Numbered from the stretch's first letter, positions 1 through 14,377 are shown. The stretch is DNA of 64,000 nucleotides from Cherax quadricarinatus (GCF_038502225.1 NC_091293.1:8984173-9048172), one strand, 5' to 3'. The notes: generated by a model from the letters alone, not told the origin. Program-made: numbers and translations.

Positions 1-540
1 GTAATCCCCTTATGTGTGCTGGGAGGCAGTTGAACAGTCTCAGGCCCCTGACACTTATTGTATGGTCTCTTAACGTGCTAGTGACACCCCTGCTTTTCAT
101 TGGGGGGATGTTGCATCGTCTGCCAAGTCTTTTACTTTCGTAGTGAGTGATTTTCGTGTGCAAGTTCGGTACTAGTCCCTCTAGGATTTTCCAGGTGTAT
201 ATAATCATGTATCTCCCTCCCTCCTGCGTTCCAGGGAATACAGGTTTAGGAACCTCAAGCGCTCCCAATAATTGAGGTGTTTTATCTCCGTTATGCGTGC
301 CGTGAAAGTTCTCTGTATATTTTCTAGGTCAGGCATTTCACCTGCCTTGAAAGGTGCTGTTAGTGTGCAGCAATATTCCAGCCTAGATAGAACAAGTGAC
401 CTGAAGAGTGTCATCATGGGCTTGGCCTCCCTAGTTTTGAAGGTTCTCATTATCCATCCTGTCATTTTTCTAGCAGATGCGATTGATACAATGTTATGGT
501 CCTTGAAGGTGAGATCCTCCGACATGATCACTCCCAGGTG
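1..540 (-). pseudogene. CR1-like non-LTR retrotransposon, RT thumb and C-terminal tail fragment
   Basis: On the minus strand this reads as the last part of a CR1/Jockey-type reverse transcriptase. It starts at DLGVIMSEDLTFKDH (near 537), passes through the thumb (SLVLSRLEYCC) and the RRTFTARI and LERRRE motifs, and ends in ISVRGLRLFNCLPAHIRGL at the window edge. The frame breaks near 225, where one frame stops after RRREGDT and the tail continues in another (YMIIYTWKILEGLVPN), so the copy is dead. The 5' side is cut at 540, where GTA-rich sequence begins. The catalytic palm is absent. The clade call rests on the thumb and tail motifs only. Confidence 0.75.
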
Positions 541-577
541 GTAGTAGTAGTCGTAAAAGTAGCAGTGGTAGTAGCAA
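538..577. repeat. GTA-rich degenerate microsatellite
   Basis: An imperfect run of GTA/GTAG trinucleotides directly abuts the 5'-truncated end of the RT fragment. A similar short AGT run lies at 828-851. Confidence 0.7.
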
Positions 578-675
578 ATAGGGAAAACAATGGTAGGGGC
601 ACAAATACTGAAATCAAAACTAAACGTTAAACCCACAAGAGTCATTCACTGCTACGGTAGTGGCACAAGAGACCT

Positions 676-807
676 GTGAACACTGTGACCTGCTCTCTAG
701 GTGAAGGTGTGAACACTGTGACCTGCTCTCTAGGTGAAGGTGTGAACACTGTGACCTGCTCTCTAGGTGAAGGTGTGAACACTGTGACCTGCTCTCTAGG
801 TGAAGGT
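676..807. repeat. Minisatellite, 33-bp unit, exactly 4 copies
   Basis: Four head-to-tail copies of a 33-bp unit beginning GTGAACACTGTGACC fill 132 bp with no visible difference between copies. Because 33 is divisible by three, the array stays open in several frames and produces repeat-peptide frames that should not be read as genes. Confidence 0.95.
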
Positions 808-1020
808 GTGAGGTCTGAGGCAATAGTTGAAGTAGTAGTAGTAGTAGTAGAAATACTAGAAATGGGGTAAGTAAAAGGACAAAAAAAAATTGAGTACGGC
901 AGAGGGTGGGAACTAAAACACAAGGGAAAAACTGAAGGACAGAATACACGTAGGCAAAACAAATGAAGAAAAAAGAAAGAACAGGAGAGGAGAAAATGTT
1001 TGGAGAGGAGAAGAAAAGAT

Positions 1021-1600
1021 CAGGTCAAGTTACAAGTATCAGGTTACAAGTATCAGGTTACAGGTATCAGGTTACAAGTATCAGGTTACAAGTATCAGGT
1101 TACAAGTATCAGGTTACAAGTATCAGGTTACAAGTATCAGGTTACAAGTATCAGGTTACAAGTATCAGGTTACAAGTATCAGGTTACAAGTATCAGGTTA
1201 CAAGTATCAGGTTACAGGTATCGGGTTACAAGAATCAGGTTACAAGTATCAGATTACAGGTATCAGGTTACAAGAATCAGGTTACAAGTATCAGGTTACA
1301 GGTATCAGGTTACAAGTATCAGGTTACAAGTATCAGGTTACAAGTATCAGGTTACAAGTATCAGGTTACAGGTATCAGGTTACAAGTATCAGGTTACAAG
1401 TATCAGGTTACAAGTATCAGGTTACAAGTATCAGGTTACAAGTATCAGGTTACAGGTATCGGGTTACAAGAATCAGGTTACAAGTATCAGATTACAGGTA
1501 TCAGGTTACAAGAATCAGGTTACAAGTATCAGGTTACAGGTATCAGGTTACAAGTATCAGGTTACAGGTATCAGGTTACAAGTATCAGGTTACAAGTATC
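1021..1600. repeat. Minisatellite, 14-bp unit, about 41 copies with higher-order structure
   Basis: The consensus unit is CAGGTTACAAGTAT with common variants CAGGTTACAGGTAT and ...CAAGAAT. A marked variant block starting with a CGGG at 1222 recurs at 1460. The 238-bp offset equals 17 monomers, so part of the array was duplicated as a block. The frames open across it encode a 14-residue periodic peptide and are a consequence of the repeat. Confidence 0.95.
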
Positions 1601-2088
<488 letters not shown>

Positions 2089-2092
<4 letters not shown>

Positions 2093-2637
2093 TTAAGAGA
2101 TACATTGTTGATATAAAGGTGGCATATACGGTACATGTTGTTACGTGTGTATCACCGATTATAAGGCGAAAATCTCATCCAGCTCCTCAGAGCTGGGGCG
2201 TGTGCCCAAAATACAGCAGGCATTACCCCTTTGAACAGCCACACTGAGCCTCTGGAACAAAAAACTAGCTGCCCTGGGATCCCTAGTTACCCTGGTAAGT
2301 CTTTTTCCTAGCTCCTTAAGGAACTTAAATGCACTCTTTCCCCATGAGCCAAGGGTCTCTGAGCCTATGGGAACAAACATATAATGATGGGCAAATTCTC
2401 CATATTTTCTAGACTTTTGGGACTCCCTAAAGCTGGCAGCTGCCCCTCCTTCCTCCCTGGTGTATTGGAGATAGGTATCATCCAACGTAGATGCACATGT
2501 ATAGTCCCACACGACCTGCTTCCCATCTGCCCAGGCTTGAAGGGTGATACCATCTGGACGCTTCTGGCTGCCATCAGATCTGCATAGCTGGGGTGGCTCC
2601 CATACTGCTGGGCATCCGGCTGTTGTGAGGCTCCTCC
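2089..2637 (-). pseudogene. C-terminal restriction-like domain of an RT-bearing retroelement (copy 1)
   Basis: This stretch matches 57,125-57,665 almost base for base, 3' UTR included. On the minus strand it encodes the end of a protein with RPDG (frame-shifted here), VVWDYTCAS, YTREEGGAA, MFVPIGSETLGSWG and SVAVQRGNACCILGTRP. The spacing of RPDG and WDYT resembles a PD-(D/E)xK-type nuclease core, as in the restriction-like endonucleases of REL-class retroelements; that assignment is my inference. The reading frame switches near 2,510. The upstream part is lost where a Tigger-like transposon begins at about 2,638. Confidence 0.7.
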
Positions 2638-6017
<3,380 letters not shown>

Positions 6018-6056
<39 letters not shown>

Positions 6057-6097
6057 TGTGTGTATGTGTGTATGTGTGAGTGTATGTGTGTGTGTGT

Positions 6098-6183
<86 letters not shown>
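6018..6183. repeat. (TG)n array with TATG interruptions
   Basis: About 165 bp of TG bounded on the left by the truncated 5' end of CR1-A copy 1. Confidence 0.98.
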
Positions 6184-6186
<3 letters not shown>

Positions 6187-6259
6187 AGGGTGGGGTTACT
6201 AGCCCATTACTCCCGTATACATTATTAAAATCAAGGAGAAGAAAAACTCTATAAAACTG

Positions 6260-6662
6260 TGATGTTTGAATGTGTGTGGATTTAGTGCGGATGAAGAGAA
6301 AGTGATCATTGCTAATGTTATGACTGAAAAGAAGTTGGATGTCCTAGCCCTAAGCGAAACAAAGCTGAAAGGGGTAGGCGAGTTTCAGTGGGGAGAAATA
6401 AATGGGATTAAATCAGGAATATCTGAGAGAGTTAGAGCTAAGGAAAGGGTAACAATAATGTTGAAGGATCAGTTACGGAGAAAGAAGAGTGAATATAAAT
6501 GTATAAATTCAAGGATTATGTGGATTAAAATAAGGGTCGGATGTGAAAAGTGGGACATCATAAGAGTGTATACACCTGGAGAAGAGAGGAGTGTAGAGGA
6601 GAGAGAGAGATTTTGGGAGATGTAGGAAGTGTAGGAACTTTCGTGCCAAGTGAGAGAGTAAT
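6260..6662 (+). pseudogene. RTE APE-type endonuclease domain, N-terminal part (before the CR1-C insertion)
   Basis: The frame encodes NVCGFSADEEKVIIANVM, then [35 protein letters not shown] and [20 protein letters not shown], all closely matching the fuller RTE copy at 44.0-46.9 kb. The SETKLKG motif carries the catalytic glutamate expected of an APE nuclease. A stop after RFWEM marks a frame change, and ECVGTFVPSERV continues in another frame to 6,662, where the CR1-C insertion begins. The matching continuation VIVVRDLNAKAG starts at 9,045. Confidence 0.8.
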
Positions 6663-6677
6663 GAGGTCAGTGGTTAC

Positions 6678-6926
6678 GTGCGGTCATACCTGCCTAAGCT
6701 TTTTTGTAGTGTTTTAGAATCTCAGGTTAAAGTGTTGAAGAAGGAGATTCTACTTCTTCAGGAGGAAAATAGGAGGCTGAAGCTTCTCATAGATGAGTTT
6801 GGGAGCGAGTGTGAGAAGGATTTAGATGGTAAGGAGGGAATGGTCACCAGCAGTGATAATGGCAGCCACTTTAAGTGGCAAGGGGTTCACAGTTCAGGAA
6901 GAAGGAAGATGAGGAGAGTTAAATGA
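6678..6926 (+). pseudogene. CR1 ORF1 remnant with coiled coil
   Basis: An 82-codon frame. A CxHxC-rich start read just upstream in another frame (CGHTCLSFFCSVLESQ) looks like the end of a PHD-type zinc finger, and VKVLKKEILLLQEENRRLKL is a heptad-rich coiled coil. This matches the zinc-finger-plus-coil layout known for CR1 ORF1 proteins. The frame stops at 6,926, and the remaining ORF1 and the whole endonuclease are absent because the sequence jumps to the RT region by about 7,062. Confidence 0.55.
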
Positions 6927-7061
6927 GAAGATGTGAAGGCAGGAAATCGATTCTCTGTTCTCCAAGACGAGTGTACTTCAGTGGTTAGTGAGGTTGAAGG
7001 TACCACTGATTCCCCTGCTAATCAAGGTAAGAATATTTTAATAGTAGGCGTATCAAAAGAG

Positions 7062-8846
7062 GGGATGGGCAGTTAAGAAATCAATATATTCAATTAAAGA
7101 GAGAAAGAAAGGAATAAGAAAAGCAAAAAGGGATTATGAGGCTACGGTCGCAAGGGATTCAAAGATTAACACAAAAGGGTTCTTTCAGGTATACAGAAGT
7201 AAGATAAGGGACAAGATTGGCCCACTTAAGAGTAACTCTGGTCAGATCACTGACAGTGATAAGGATATGTGTGAAATTCTCAATACCTACTTCCTCTCAG
7301 TTTTCACACAGGAAAATACTAGCGATATTCCTGAAATAATAGATTATGTAGAACAGGATAATAAACTATGTACGCTTGCGATAACTAGTGACATGGTCCT
7401 CAGACAAATAGAGAAACTAAAACCTAACAAATCCCCAGGCCCTGACGAACTGTTTGCAAGGGTGTTAAGGAAAGTAAAGAGGAACTTAGCATGCCTTTGG
7501 CTAATCTTTTTAACATATCACTACAAACTGGCATAGTGCCTGATAAGTGGAAAATGGCAAAAGTAATACCTATTTACAAGACAGGTGACAGATCCTTGGC
7601 TTAGAACTATAGACCAATAAACATTACCTCCATAGTGGGAAAATTTATTGAATCAATAATTGCCGAAGCAATTCGTAGCCATCTTGACAGGCACAGATTG
7701 ATTAATGAATCTCAACACGGTTTTACAAAGGGGCGTTTCTGTCTTATGAATTTACTAATTATTTTCACTAAAGTGTTTGAGGAGGTAGATCATGGTAATG
7801 AATATGATATTGTGTAAATGGACCTCAGTAAGGCTTTCGATAGAGTTCCACACCAGAGGCTATTGAGGAAACTTAATGCACATGGAATAGGAGGAGACAT
7901 TTTTTCCTGGGTAGAGGCATGGCTGACAAATAGACAGCAGAGAGTTTGCATAAATGGGGAGAAATCAGAATGGGGGCACGTCACAAGCGGTGTTCCTCAG
8001 GGATCAGTGTTGGGCCCGTTGTTGTTCACAATTTACATAAACGACATAGATGAGGGAATAAATAGCTACATAAGCAAATTTGTTGATAACACCAAAATAG
8101 GCCGTCCAATTCATTCTAATGAAGACACTAGACCACTCCAGATTTGAATAGACTGATGCAATGGTCGGAGAAGTGGCAGATGCAGTTTAATACTGACAAA
8201 TGCAAAGTTCAAATGTTGGACAGTTAAATAACCATGCCACATATAAACTAAATAATGTAGATCTTAATACTACCGATTGCGAAAAGGATTTAGGAGTTCT
8301 GGTTAGCAGTAATCTAAAACCAAGACAACAGTGCATTAGTGTTCACAATAAAGCTAACAGAATTCTTGGTTTCATATCTAGAAGTATAAATAATAGAAGT
8401 CCTCAGGTTGTTCTTCAACTCTATATATCCTTGGTTAGGCCTCATTTAGACTATGCTGCTCAGTTCTGGTCACCGTATTACAGAATGGATATAAATGCTC
8501 TGGAAAACGTACAAAGGAGGGTGACAAAGATGATCCCATGTATCAGAAATCTTCGATATGAGGATAGACTGAGTGCCTGAATCTGTACTCTCTCGAAAGG
8601 AGTAGAATTAGGGGGGATATGATCGAGGTGTATAAATGGACAACAGGAATAGATAAAGGGGATGTAAATAGCATGCTGAAAATTTCAAGCCAAGACAGGA
8701 CTCGCAGCAATGGTTTCAAGTTGGAAAAATTCCGATTCAGGAAGGATATAGGAAAGCACTGGTTTGGTAATAGAGTTGTGGATGAGTGGAACAAACTCCC
8801 GAGTACAGTTATTCAGGTAAAACGTTGTGTAGTTTTAAAAATAGGT
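7062..8846 (+). pseudogene. CR1-C reverse transcriptase, inactivated
   Basis: The frame follows a full CR1 [141 protein letters not shown] and RFRKDIGKHWFGNRVVDEWN. It is broken by stops or shifts near 7,536, 7,602, 7,816, 8,145 and 8,578. The catalytic FADD is altered to FVDN (near 8,085), so even the palm is dead. The family differs clearly from CR1-A in sequence and tail. Confidence 0.85.
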
Positions 8847-9044
8847 TAGATAAATACATGAGTGGGTGTGGGTGGGTGTGAGTTGGACCTGACTAGCTTG
8901 TGCTGCTGGGTCTGGTGCCGTGCTCCATCCTTGAGTGGAGGTGACCAGACTGGGTGGGTCATTGGTCTAATCCGGGGGGATATGGACCTGCTCTGCATGG
9001 GTCAGTAGGCCTGGTGCAGTGTTCCTTCTTTCTTATGTTCTTAT

Positions 9045-10728
9045 GTAATTGTGGTAAGGGACCTAAATGCTAAGGCAGGAGGAGCGTTGAGAGAGGGTGT
9101 GGTAGGTAAGTTTGGGGTGGCAGGTGTAAATGATAATGGGGAGCATTTAACTGAACTTTGTGTAGAAAGGAGTTTTGGTAATAGGTAACACATATTTTAA
9201 GAAAAAGAGATAAATAAGTATACAAGACATGATGTAGGGCGAAATGACAGTAGTTTGTTGGACTACTAATTGGTAGATAAATGACTGTTGGGTAGATTTC
9301 AGGATGTACATGTTTATAGAGTGGCCACAGATATATCAGATCACTTTTTAGCTGTAGCTACAATGAGAGTAAAAGGTAGATGGGATACAAAGAAAATAGA
9401 AACATCAAGTAAGAGTGAGGTGAATGTTTATAAACTAAAAGAGGAGGAAGTTAGGGTAAGATATAAACAACTATTGGAGGATAGATGGTCTACTGAGAGT
9501 ATAGGCAATGGGATAGAAAATGTATGGGGTAGGTTTAAAACTGTAGTGTCAGAGTGTTCAGTAGAAGTTTGTGGTTACAAGAAAGTGGGTGCAGGAGGGA
9601 AGAAGAGCGATTGGTGGAATGATGATGTAGAGTAGCAAGAGAGAAAAAGTTAGCATATGAGAGGTTTTTAAAAAGTGGAAGGAATGCAAGGAGGGAAGAG
9701 TATATGAAGAAAAAACGAGAGGTTAAGAGAGAGGTGAAGCAATATAAAAAAAGAACAAATGAGAGAGTGTGTGAGATGTTATCAACAAATTTTGTTGAAA
9801 ATAAGAAATAGTGTTTGGAGTGAGATTAATAAGTTGAGGATGCCTATGGAACAAATGGATTTGACCTTTAAAAATAGGAGAGGAGAGTTATTTAATGGAG
9901 AGTTAGAGGTATCTGGAAGATGGAGGGAATATTTTGAGGAACTGTTAAATGTTGATGAAGATAGGGGAGCTGTGTAAAGCGTATGGTAGAATTATTATTG
10001 AAAGAATTAAGAGTAAGACACAGAGTAGGATAGCAGATGAACAAGGAGGCTTTAGGAAAGGTAGGGGGTGTGCAGACCAAGTGTTTACAGTGAAACATAT
10101 AGGTGAACAGTATTTAGATAAATGTAAAGAGGTTTTTGTGGCATTTATGGATTTGGAAAAGGCATATGACAGGATGGATAGGGGGGCAATGTGGCAGATG
10201 TTGCAGGTGTATGGTATAAAAGGTAGGTTACTGTAAGCAGTGAAGAATGTTTACAAGGATAATGAGGCTCAGGTTAGAGTATGTAGGAAAGAGGGAGATT
10301 ATTTCCCAGTAAAATTAGGCCTTAGACAAGGATGTGTGATGCCACTGTGGTTGTTCAATATATTTAGAGATTGGGTTGTAAGAGAAGTGAATGCGAGGGT
10401 CTTGGCAAGAGGTGTGGAGTTAAAAGACAAAGAATCAAACACAAAGAGGGAGTTGTCACAGTTGCTCTTTGCTGATGAGACTGTGCATTTGGGAGGTTCT
10501 GAAGAGAAGTTGCAGAGGTTGGTGGATGAATTTGGTAGGGTATGTAAGAGAAAACACTTAAAAGTGAATATAGGAAAGAGTAAGGTAATGAGGATAACAA
10601 AAAGATTAGGTGGTGAAAGATTGGATATCAAATTTGAGGGAGAGAGTATGGAGGAGGTGAATGTATTCAGATATTTAGGTGTGGACATGTCAGCAGATGG
10701 GTCTATAAAGGAGGAAGTGATGGAGTGA
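9045..10728 (+). pseudogene. RTE copy 1, endonuclease C-terminus to RT, broken
   Basis: Resumes at VIVVRDLNAKAGGALREGVV and follows the RTE endonuclease end (VYRVATDISDHFLAVATMRV), the linker (SDWWNDDVE) and a badly broken stretch to 9,970. A deletion then leads into the RT palm: ADEQGGFRKGRGCADQVFTV, AFMDLEKAYDRMDRGAMWQM, VKLGLRQGCVMPLWLFNIF. FADD has become FADE (FADETVHLG, near 10,470). Stops interrupt near 9,187, 9,634, 10,236 and 10,728. Compared with the copy at 44.0-46.9 kb it belongs to a second subfamily (NGIENVWGRFK in place of SGGVEEGWNSFK). Confidence 0.85.
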
Positions 10729-10808
10729 ATGATGATGAAAGTTTTTCTTTATCGGGCCATCCTGCCTTGGGAAGAATCTGCTGATGTGTTAATAATAAAA
10801 TAAAAAAA

Positions 10809-12336
10809 AGTCTGTTGAGTATACCTGGTAAAGCGTATGGTGGAGTTATTATTGAAAGAATTAAGAGTAAGACATGTAGCAGGATAGCAAATGAACAAGG
10901 AGGCTTTAGAAAGGGTAAGGGGTATGTAGATCAAGTGTTTGCAGTGAAACATATAGGTGAATGGTATTTAGATAAGGGTAAAGAGGTATTTGTGGCATTT
11001 ATGGAATTGGAAAAGGCATATAATAGGGTCTATATAGGGGCAATGTGGCAGATGTTGTAAATGTATGGAAAAGAAGGTATGTTATTGGAAGAAGTGAAAA
11101 GTTTTTACGAGAATAATGAGGCTCAGGTTTGAGTATGTAGGCGAGTGGGACATTATTTCCCAGTAAAAGTAGGCCTTAGACAAGGATGTGTGATGTCACC
11201 ATGGTTGTTCAATATATTTATAGATGGAGTTGTAAAAGAAGTGATTGCTAGGTGTTAAGAGGTGTGGGGGGTTAAAAAATAAAGAATCTAACACAAAGTG
11301 GGAGTTGTCACAGTTGCTCTTTGCTTATGACACTGTGCTTTTGGGGGATTCTGAAGAGAAGTTGCAGAGGCTGGTTGATGAGTTTTGTACGGTATGTAAA
11401 AGAAATTAAAAGTGACTATAAGAAAGCGCAAGTTGATAAGGATAAAAAAAAAATTAGGTAACGGAAGACTGGATATCAGATTGGAGGGAGAGAGTATGGA
11501 GGAGGTGAATATGTTCAGATATTTGGGAATGAATGTGTCAGCAAATGGGTATATGAAGGATTAGGTGAATAATAGAATTAATGAGGGGAAAAAGGTTAGT
11601 GGTGCACTGAGGGGTCTGTGGAGACAAAACTTTATCCATGAAAGCAAAGAGGGAATGTATAAGAGTATAGTTATACCAATGCTCTTGTACAGGTGTGAGG
11701 CATGGGTTGTGAAAGTTGCAACAAGGAGAAGGCTGGAGGCAGTGGAGACGTCATGTCTGAGGGGAATGTGTGGTGTGAATAAAATGCAGAGAATCAGTAG
11801 TTCGGAGATTATAAGGAGGTGTGGGATTACCAAAACTATTATCCAGAGGGCTAAGGAGAGGTTACTGAGATGGTTTAGATATGAAAAGAGGAAGGAACGA
11901 AATAGAATGATTTAGAGTGTATGAATCTGTAGTGGAGGAAAGGTGGGGTAGCGGTCGGCCTAGGAAAGGTTGGAGGGAGGAGGTAAAGGAGGTTTTGTGT
12001 GTGAGGGGCTTGGATTTCCAGCAAGCTTGCGTGAACATGTTAGACAAGAGCAAATGGAGACAAATAGTTTTTAGGACTTGACGTGCTGCTGGAGTGTAAG
12101 CAAGGTAACATTTATGAAGGGATTCAGGGAAACCGGCAGGCCGGACTTGATTCCTGGAGATGGGAAGTTCAGTGCCAGCACTCTGAAGGAGGAGTGTTAT
12201 TGCTGCAGTTTTATAACTGTGGTGTAAGCGTGCCACTGGTAAGACAATAATGGAGTGAATGATGATGAGCGTTTTCTTTCTCGGACCACCCTGCCTTGGT
12301 GGGAAACGGCCAATGTGTCAATAATAAAAAACAATA
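10809..12336 (+). mobile_element. RTE subfamily b copy 2, 5' truncated and broken
   Basis: Begins directly after the A-rich tail of the preceding copy, inside the RT (LLSIPGKAYGGVIIERIKSK-like). It carries EQGGFRKGKG, AFMELEKAYNR, the palm with FADD degraded to FAYD (near 11,323), the thumb (YKSIVIPMLLYRCEAWVVKV) and the C-terminal GRPRKGW-like segment with frameshifts. The 3' UTR (12,080-12,336) contains the conserved GGGATTCAGGGAAACCGGC and CCTTGGTGGGAA blocks and ends in AATAATAAAAAAC before (TA)n. It is coding-dead. Confidence 0.8.
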
Positions 12337-12411
<75 letters not shown>

Positions 12412-12423
12412 CATATATATACA

Positions 12424-12467
<44 letters not shown>

Positions 12468-12468
12468 T
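12337..12468. repeat. (TA)n array
   Basis: TA dinucleotides with regular ACATATAT interruptions, lying between an RTE 3' tail and a SINE head. Confidence 0.98.
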
Positions 12469-12712
12469 GGCTCTGGTGGCCTGGTGGTTAACGCTCTCGC
12501 TTCACACGGTGAGGGCCTGGGTTCGATTCCCAACCAGAGTAGAAACATTGGACGTGTTTCTTTCCACCTGTTGTCTATGTTCCCCATCAGTAAAATGGGT
12601 ACCTGGGTGTTAGTCGACTGGTGTGTGGTCGCATCCTGGGACACTGACCTAAGGAGGCCTGGTCACAGACCGGGCCGCGGGGACGTTGACCCCCGGAACT
12701 CACTCCAGGTAC
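12469..12712 (+). mobile_element. tRNA-derived SINE (family 1)
   Basis: The head is tRNA-like, with an A box TGGCCTGGTGG at 12,477-12,487 and a perfect B box GGTTCGATTCC at 12,520-12,530, about 33 bp apart as in RNA polymerase III promoters. The body contains GTCGACTGGTGTGTGGTCGC and a GC-rich block ending at CTCCAGGTACC. The left edge abuts (TA)n and the right edge cuts into the RTE endonuclease region on the minus strand. The 5' TGGCTCTGG is complementary to CCAGAGT after the B box, resembling a decayed acceptor stem. Confidence 0.85.
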
Positions 12713-13230
12713 CCCCTTCAACTTTGTTTCGCTTAGGGCCAGGGCATCAAACTTCTTTTCATTCATAACATCAGCAATCATCTGTTTCTTGTCATCCGCA
12801 TTACATCCACGCACATTCAAGCATCCCAGTTTTATAAAGTTTCTCTTTTTTAGTAAATGTCTACAGGAGAAGGGGTTACTAGCCCATTGCTCCCGGCATT
12901 TTAGTCGTCTCATACGACACGCATGGCTTACGGAGGAAAGATTCTTTTCCACTTCCCCATGGACAATAGAAGAAATAAAGAAGAACAATAGCTATTTAGA
13001 AAAAGGAGAAAAACCTAGATGTATGTATATATATATGCATGTGCGTGTCTGTGAAGTGTGACCAAAGTGTAAGTAGGAGTAGCAAGATATCCCTGTTATC
13101 TAGCGTGTTTATGAGACAGAAAAAGAAACCAGCAATCCTACCATCATGCAAAGCAGTTACAGGTTTCTGTTTCACAGTCATCTGGCAGGACGGTAGTACT
13201 TCCCTGGGTGGTTGCTGTCTACCAACCTAC
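12713..13230 (-). mobile_element. RTE 5' end: 5' UTR plus endonuclease N-terminus
   Basis: On the minus strand, from 13,230, this reads as a 5' UTR of about 400 bp starting GGTAGTAGGTTGGTAGACAG and also present at 54,231-54,600. It is followed by the start of the endonuclease frame ([30 protein letters not shown]) ending at the SINE junction. This is the best view in the window of the true RTE N-terminus. The rest of the element is missing. Confidence 0.8.
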
Positions 13231-13461
13231 TACCTGAGTAACATTTATGAAGGGATTCAGGGAAACCGGCAGGCCGGACTTGAGTCCTGGAGATGGGAAG
13301 TACAGTGCCTGCACTCTGAAGGAGGGGTGTTAATGTTGCAGTTTAAAAACTGTAGTGTAAAGCACCCTTCTGGCAAGACAGTGATGGAGTGAATGATGGT
13401 GAAAGTCTTTTTTCGGGCAACCCTGCCTTGGTGGGAATCGGCCAGTCTTTTAATAATAAAT
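13231..13461 (+). mobile_element. RTE subfamily b 3' UTR fragment
   Basis: A solo 3' UTR in plus orientation, from GTAACATTTATGAAGGGATT through GCAAGACAGTGATGGAGTGA to GGTGGGAATCGGCCAG and AATAATAAATAAA, matching the tails at 12,110-12,336 and (inverted) 40,317-40,560. It lies head-on against the inverted 5' end at 13,230. Confidence 0.85.
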
Positions 13462-13478
13462 AAATATATATATATAAA

Positions 13479-13572
<94 letters not shown>
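13462..13572. repeat. (TA)n array
   Basis: Near-pure TA dinucleotides between an RTE 3' tail and a MITE. Confidence 0.98.
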
Positions 13573-13573
<1 letters not shown>

Positions 13574-13892
13574 TAATCCTTTCTAAAATTATCTCTTATA
13601 CGTAAAGATATTTTTTTTTCATTTACATTAATATAAAAATTTATAATTTTGTACCAAAAGAATCTTAGGAAACTTACCTAACCTTATTATAAGAAGCACA
13701 ATTTAATTTAGCCTAATCCAGCTAAATATACTTCATATAAGCTTACAATAATCTAATAAACAAACACAATGAAATATATTTTTTTTTCGTTAGGTTCAGA
13801 TGATTTTTTTGCGAAATTATTGCATACACAAATTTTCGCATACCTTATTCGGCAAGAAGAGCGTTGATATTTGCTTATTCGTCACGGCATAC

Positions 13893-13893
<1 letters not shown>
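13573..13893 (+). mobile_element. AT-rich MITE, copy 1 (left end truncated)
   Basis: Shares its whole length with 58,640-58,970 (same orientation) and 42,869-43,200 (reverse). Shared blocks include ACCTTATTATAA, CAATTTAATTTAGCCTAAT and TTCGTTAGGTTCAG. The right terminus TTATTCGTCACGGCAT is a degraded form of the family TIR (ATTCGGCACGACA). The left TIR and about 40 bp are missing. No coding capacity. It has (TA)n on both sides. Confidence 0.8.
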
Positions 13894-13960
<67 letters not shown>

Positions 13961-13968
13961 ATATATAT
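13894..13968. repeat. (TA)n array
   Basis: TA dinucleotides with one TT interruption, at the right edge of MITE copy 1. Confidence 0.97.
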
Positions 13969-13989
13969 GATAGATAGATTTATTTATAT

Positions 13990-14326
13990 ATATTATTGTG
14001 ACCACGAACGAGTGGTATTGATCAACACTGCACTAGCCAAGGACTCGAACCCATGCTGCTTTGGCCTGCCGCATGGTGGGCGAAAACACATGACTCCCTA
14101 ATCCACTGGACCGTACGATCCTTAAGCGGCACTGAATGTTGTACTCACTACCCAAGGACACACGATGGTGTGGATGACTCTAGGCTAATTTCATTCTAGT
14201 CCCTGTTTGGTGTACTAGTTCAACGAGCAGTATTTTATATTATTGTGACCATGAACGAGTGGTATTGATCAGTAACACTGCACTAGCCAAGGACTTGAAC
14301 CCATGCTGCTTTGGCCTGCTTCATGG
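13990..14326 (-). mobile_element. tRNA-derived SINE (family 2), with partial second copy
   Basis: On the minus strand the head has CGGTCCAGTGG (A-box-like, 14,103-14,113) and a perfect B box GGTTCGAGTCC (14,041-14,051), followed by the body TTGGCTAGTGCAGTGTTGAT and CACTCGTTCGTGGTCAC. A partial second copy at 14,240-14,326 repeats the body and B-box region with few changes (GGTTCAAGTCC), so the unit was duplicated. A related unit is at 56,055-56,156. Confidence 0.8.
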
Positions 14327-14377
14327 GAGAAGATTGGGGGAGGGGGATTGGGAGCCCTTGAGGGGGCCTAAGGTGGG
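14327..14377 (-). pseudogene. Left remnant of the CR1 ORF1 fragment that received the Gypsy insertion
   Basis: This short proline-rich stretch, read on the minus strand as LRPPQGLPIPLPQSSP, is the apparent continuation of the ORF1 frame at 26,328-27,604 across the LTR element. The target duplication GTGGG ends it at 14,373-14,377. Confidence 0.5.

Larger units (their letters stand above)
6663..9044 (+). mobile_element. CR1-C retrotransposon inserted in the RTE element, 5-bp target duplication
   Basis: The element interrupts an RTE endonuclease reading frame. GTAAT at 6,658-6,662 is repeated at 9,045-9,049, and removing the insert rejoins SERV with VVRDLNAKAG. The 3' end carries the CR1-typical 8-bp tail repeat TTCTTATG (two copies at 9,029-9,044). 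The 3' UTR (8,850-9,028) is G/T-rich. Internally it has an ORF1 remnant joined by a deletion to a broken RT frame. Two features of a CR1 insertion, the octamer tail and a short target duplication, are seen directly. Confidence 0.85.
6184..10808 (+). mobile_element. RTE-clade retrotransposon, subfamily b copy 1, interrupted and deleted
   Basis: A plus-strand RTE-type element. It begins with rearranged 5' UTR pieces (6,184-6,259; the GGGTTACTAGCCC block is inverted relative to 54,231-54,600) and continues with the APE endonuclease. It is interrupted by CR1-C from 6,663 to 9,044 and resumes to about 10,728. Two internal deletions are visible. One near 9,970 joins LLNVDEDRGAV to YGRIIIERIKSKT, removing the RT fingers. 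The other near 10,728 joins the thumb directly to the 3' UTR (GGAGTGAATGATGATGAAAG). The tail ends in AATAATAAAATAAAAAAA at about 10,808, where the next RTE copy starts. Confidence 0.8.

Noticed and set aside
676..807. CRISPR-like array
   Set aside because: The 33-bp units are contiguous without spacers; it is a tandem minisatellite in a eukaryotic context.
12469..12540. Possible functional tRNA genes (also near 14,050, 43,310 and 56,100)
   Set aside because: A and B boxes are present but the acceptor and anticodon arms do not form a proper cloverleaf, and each is fused to a SINE body or sits in a repeat.
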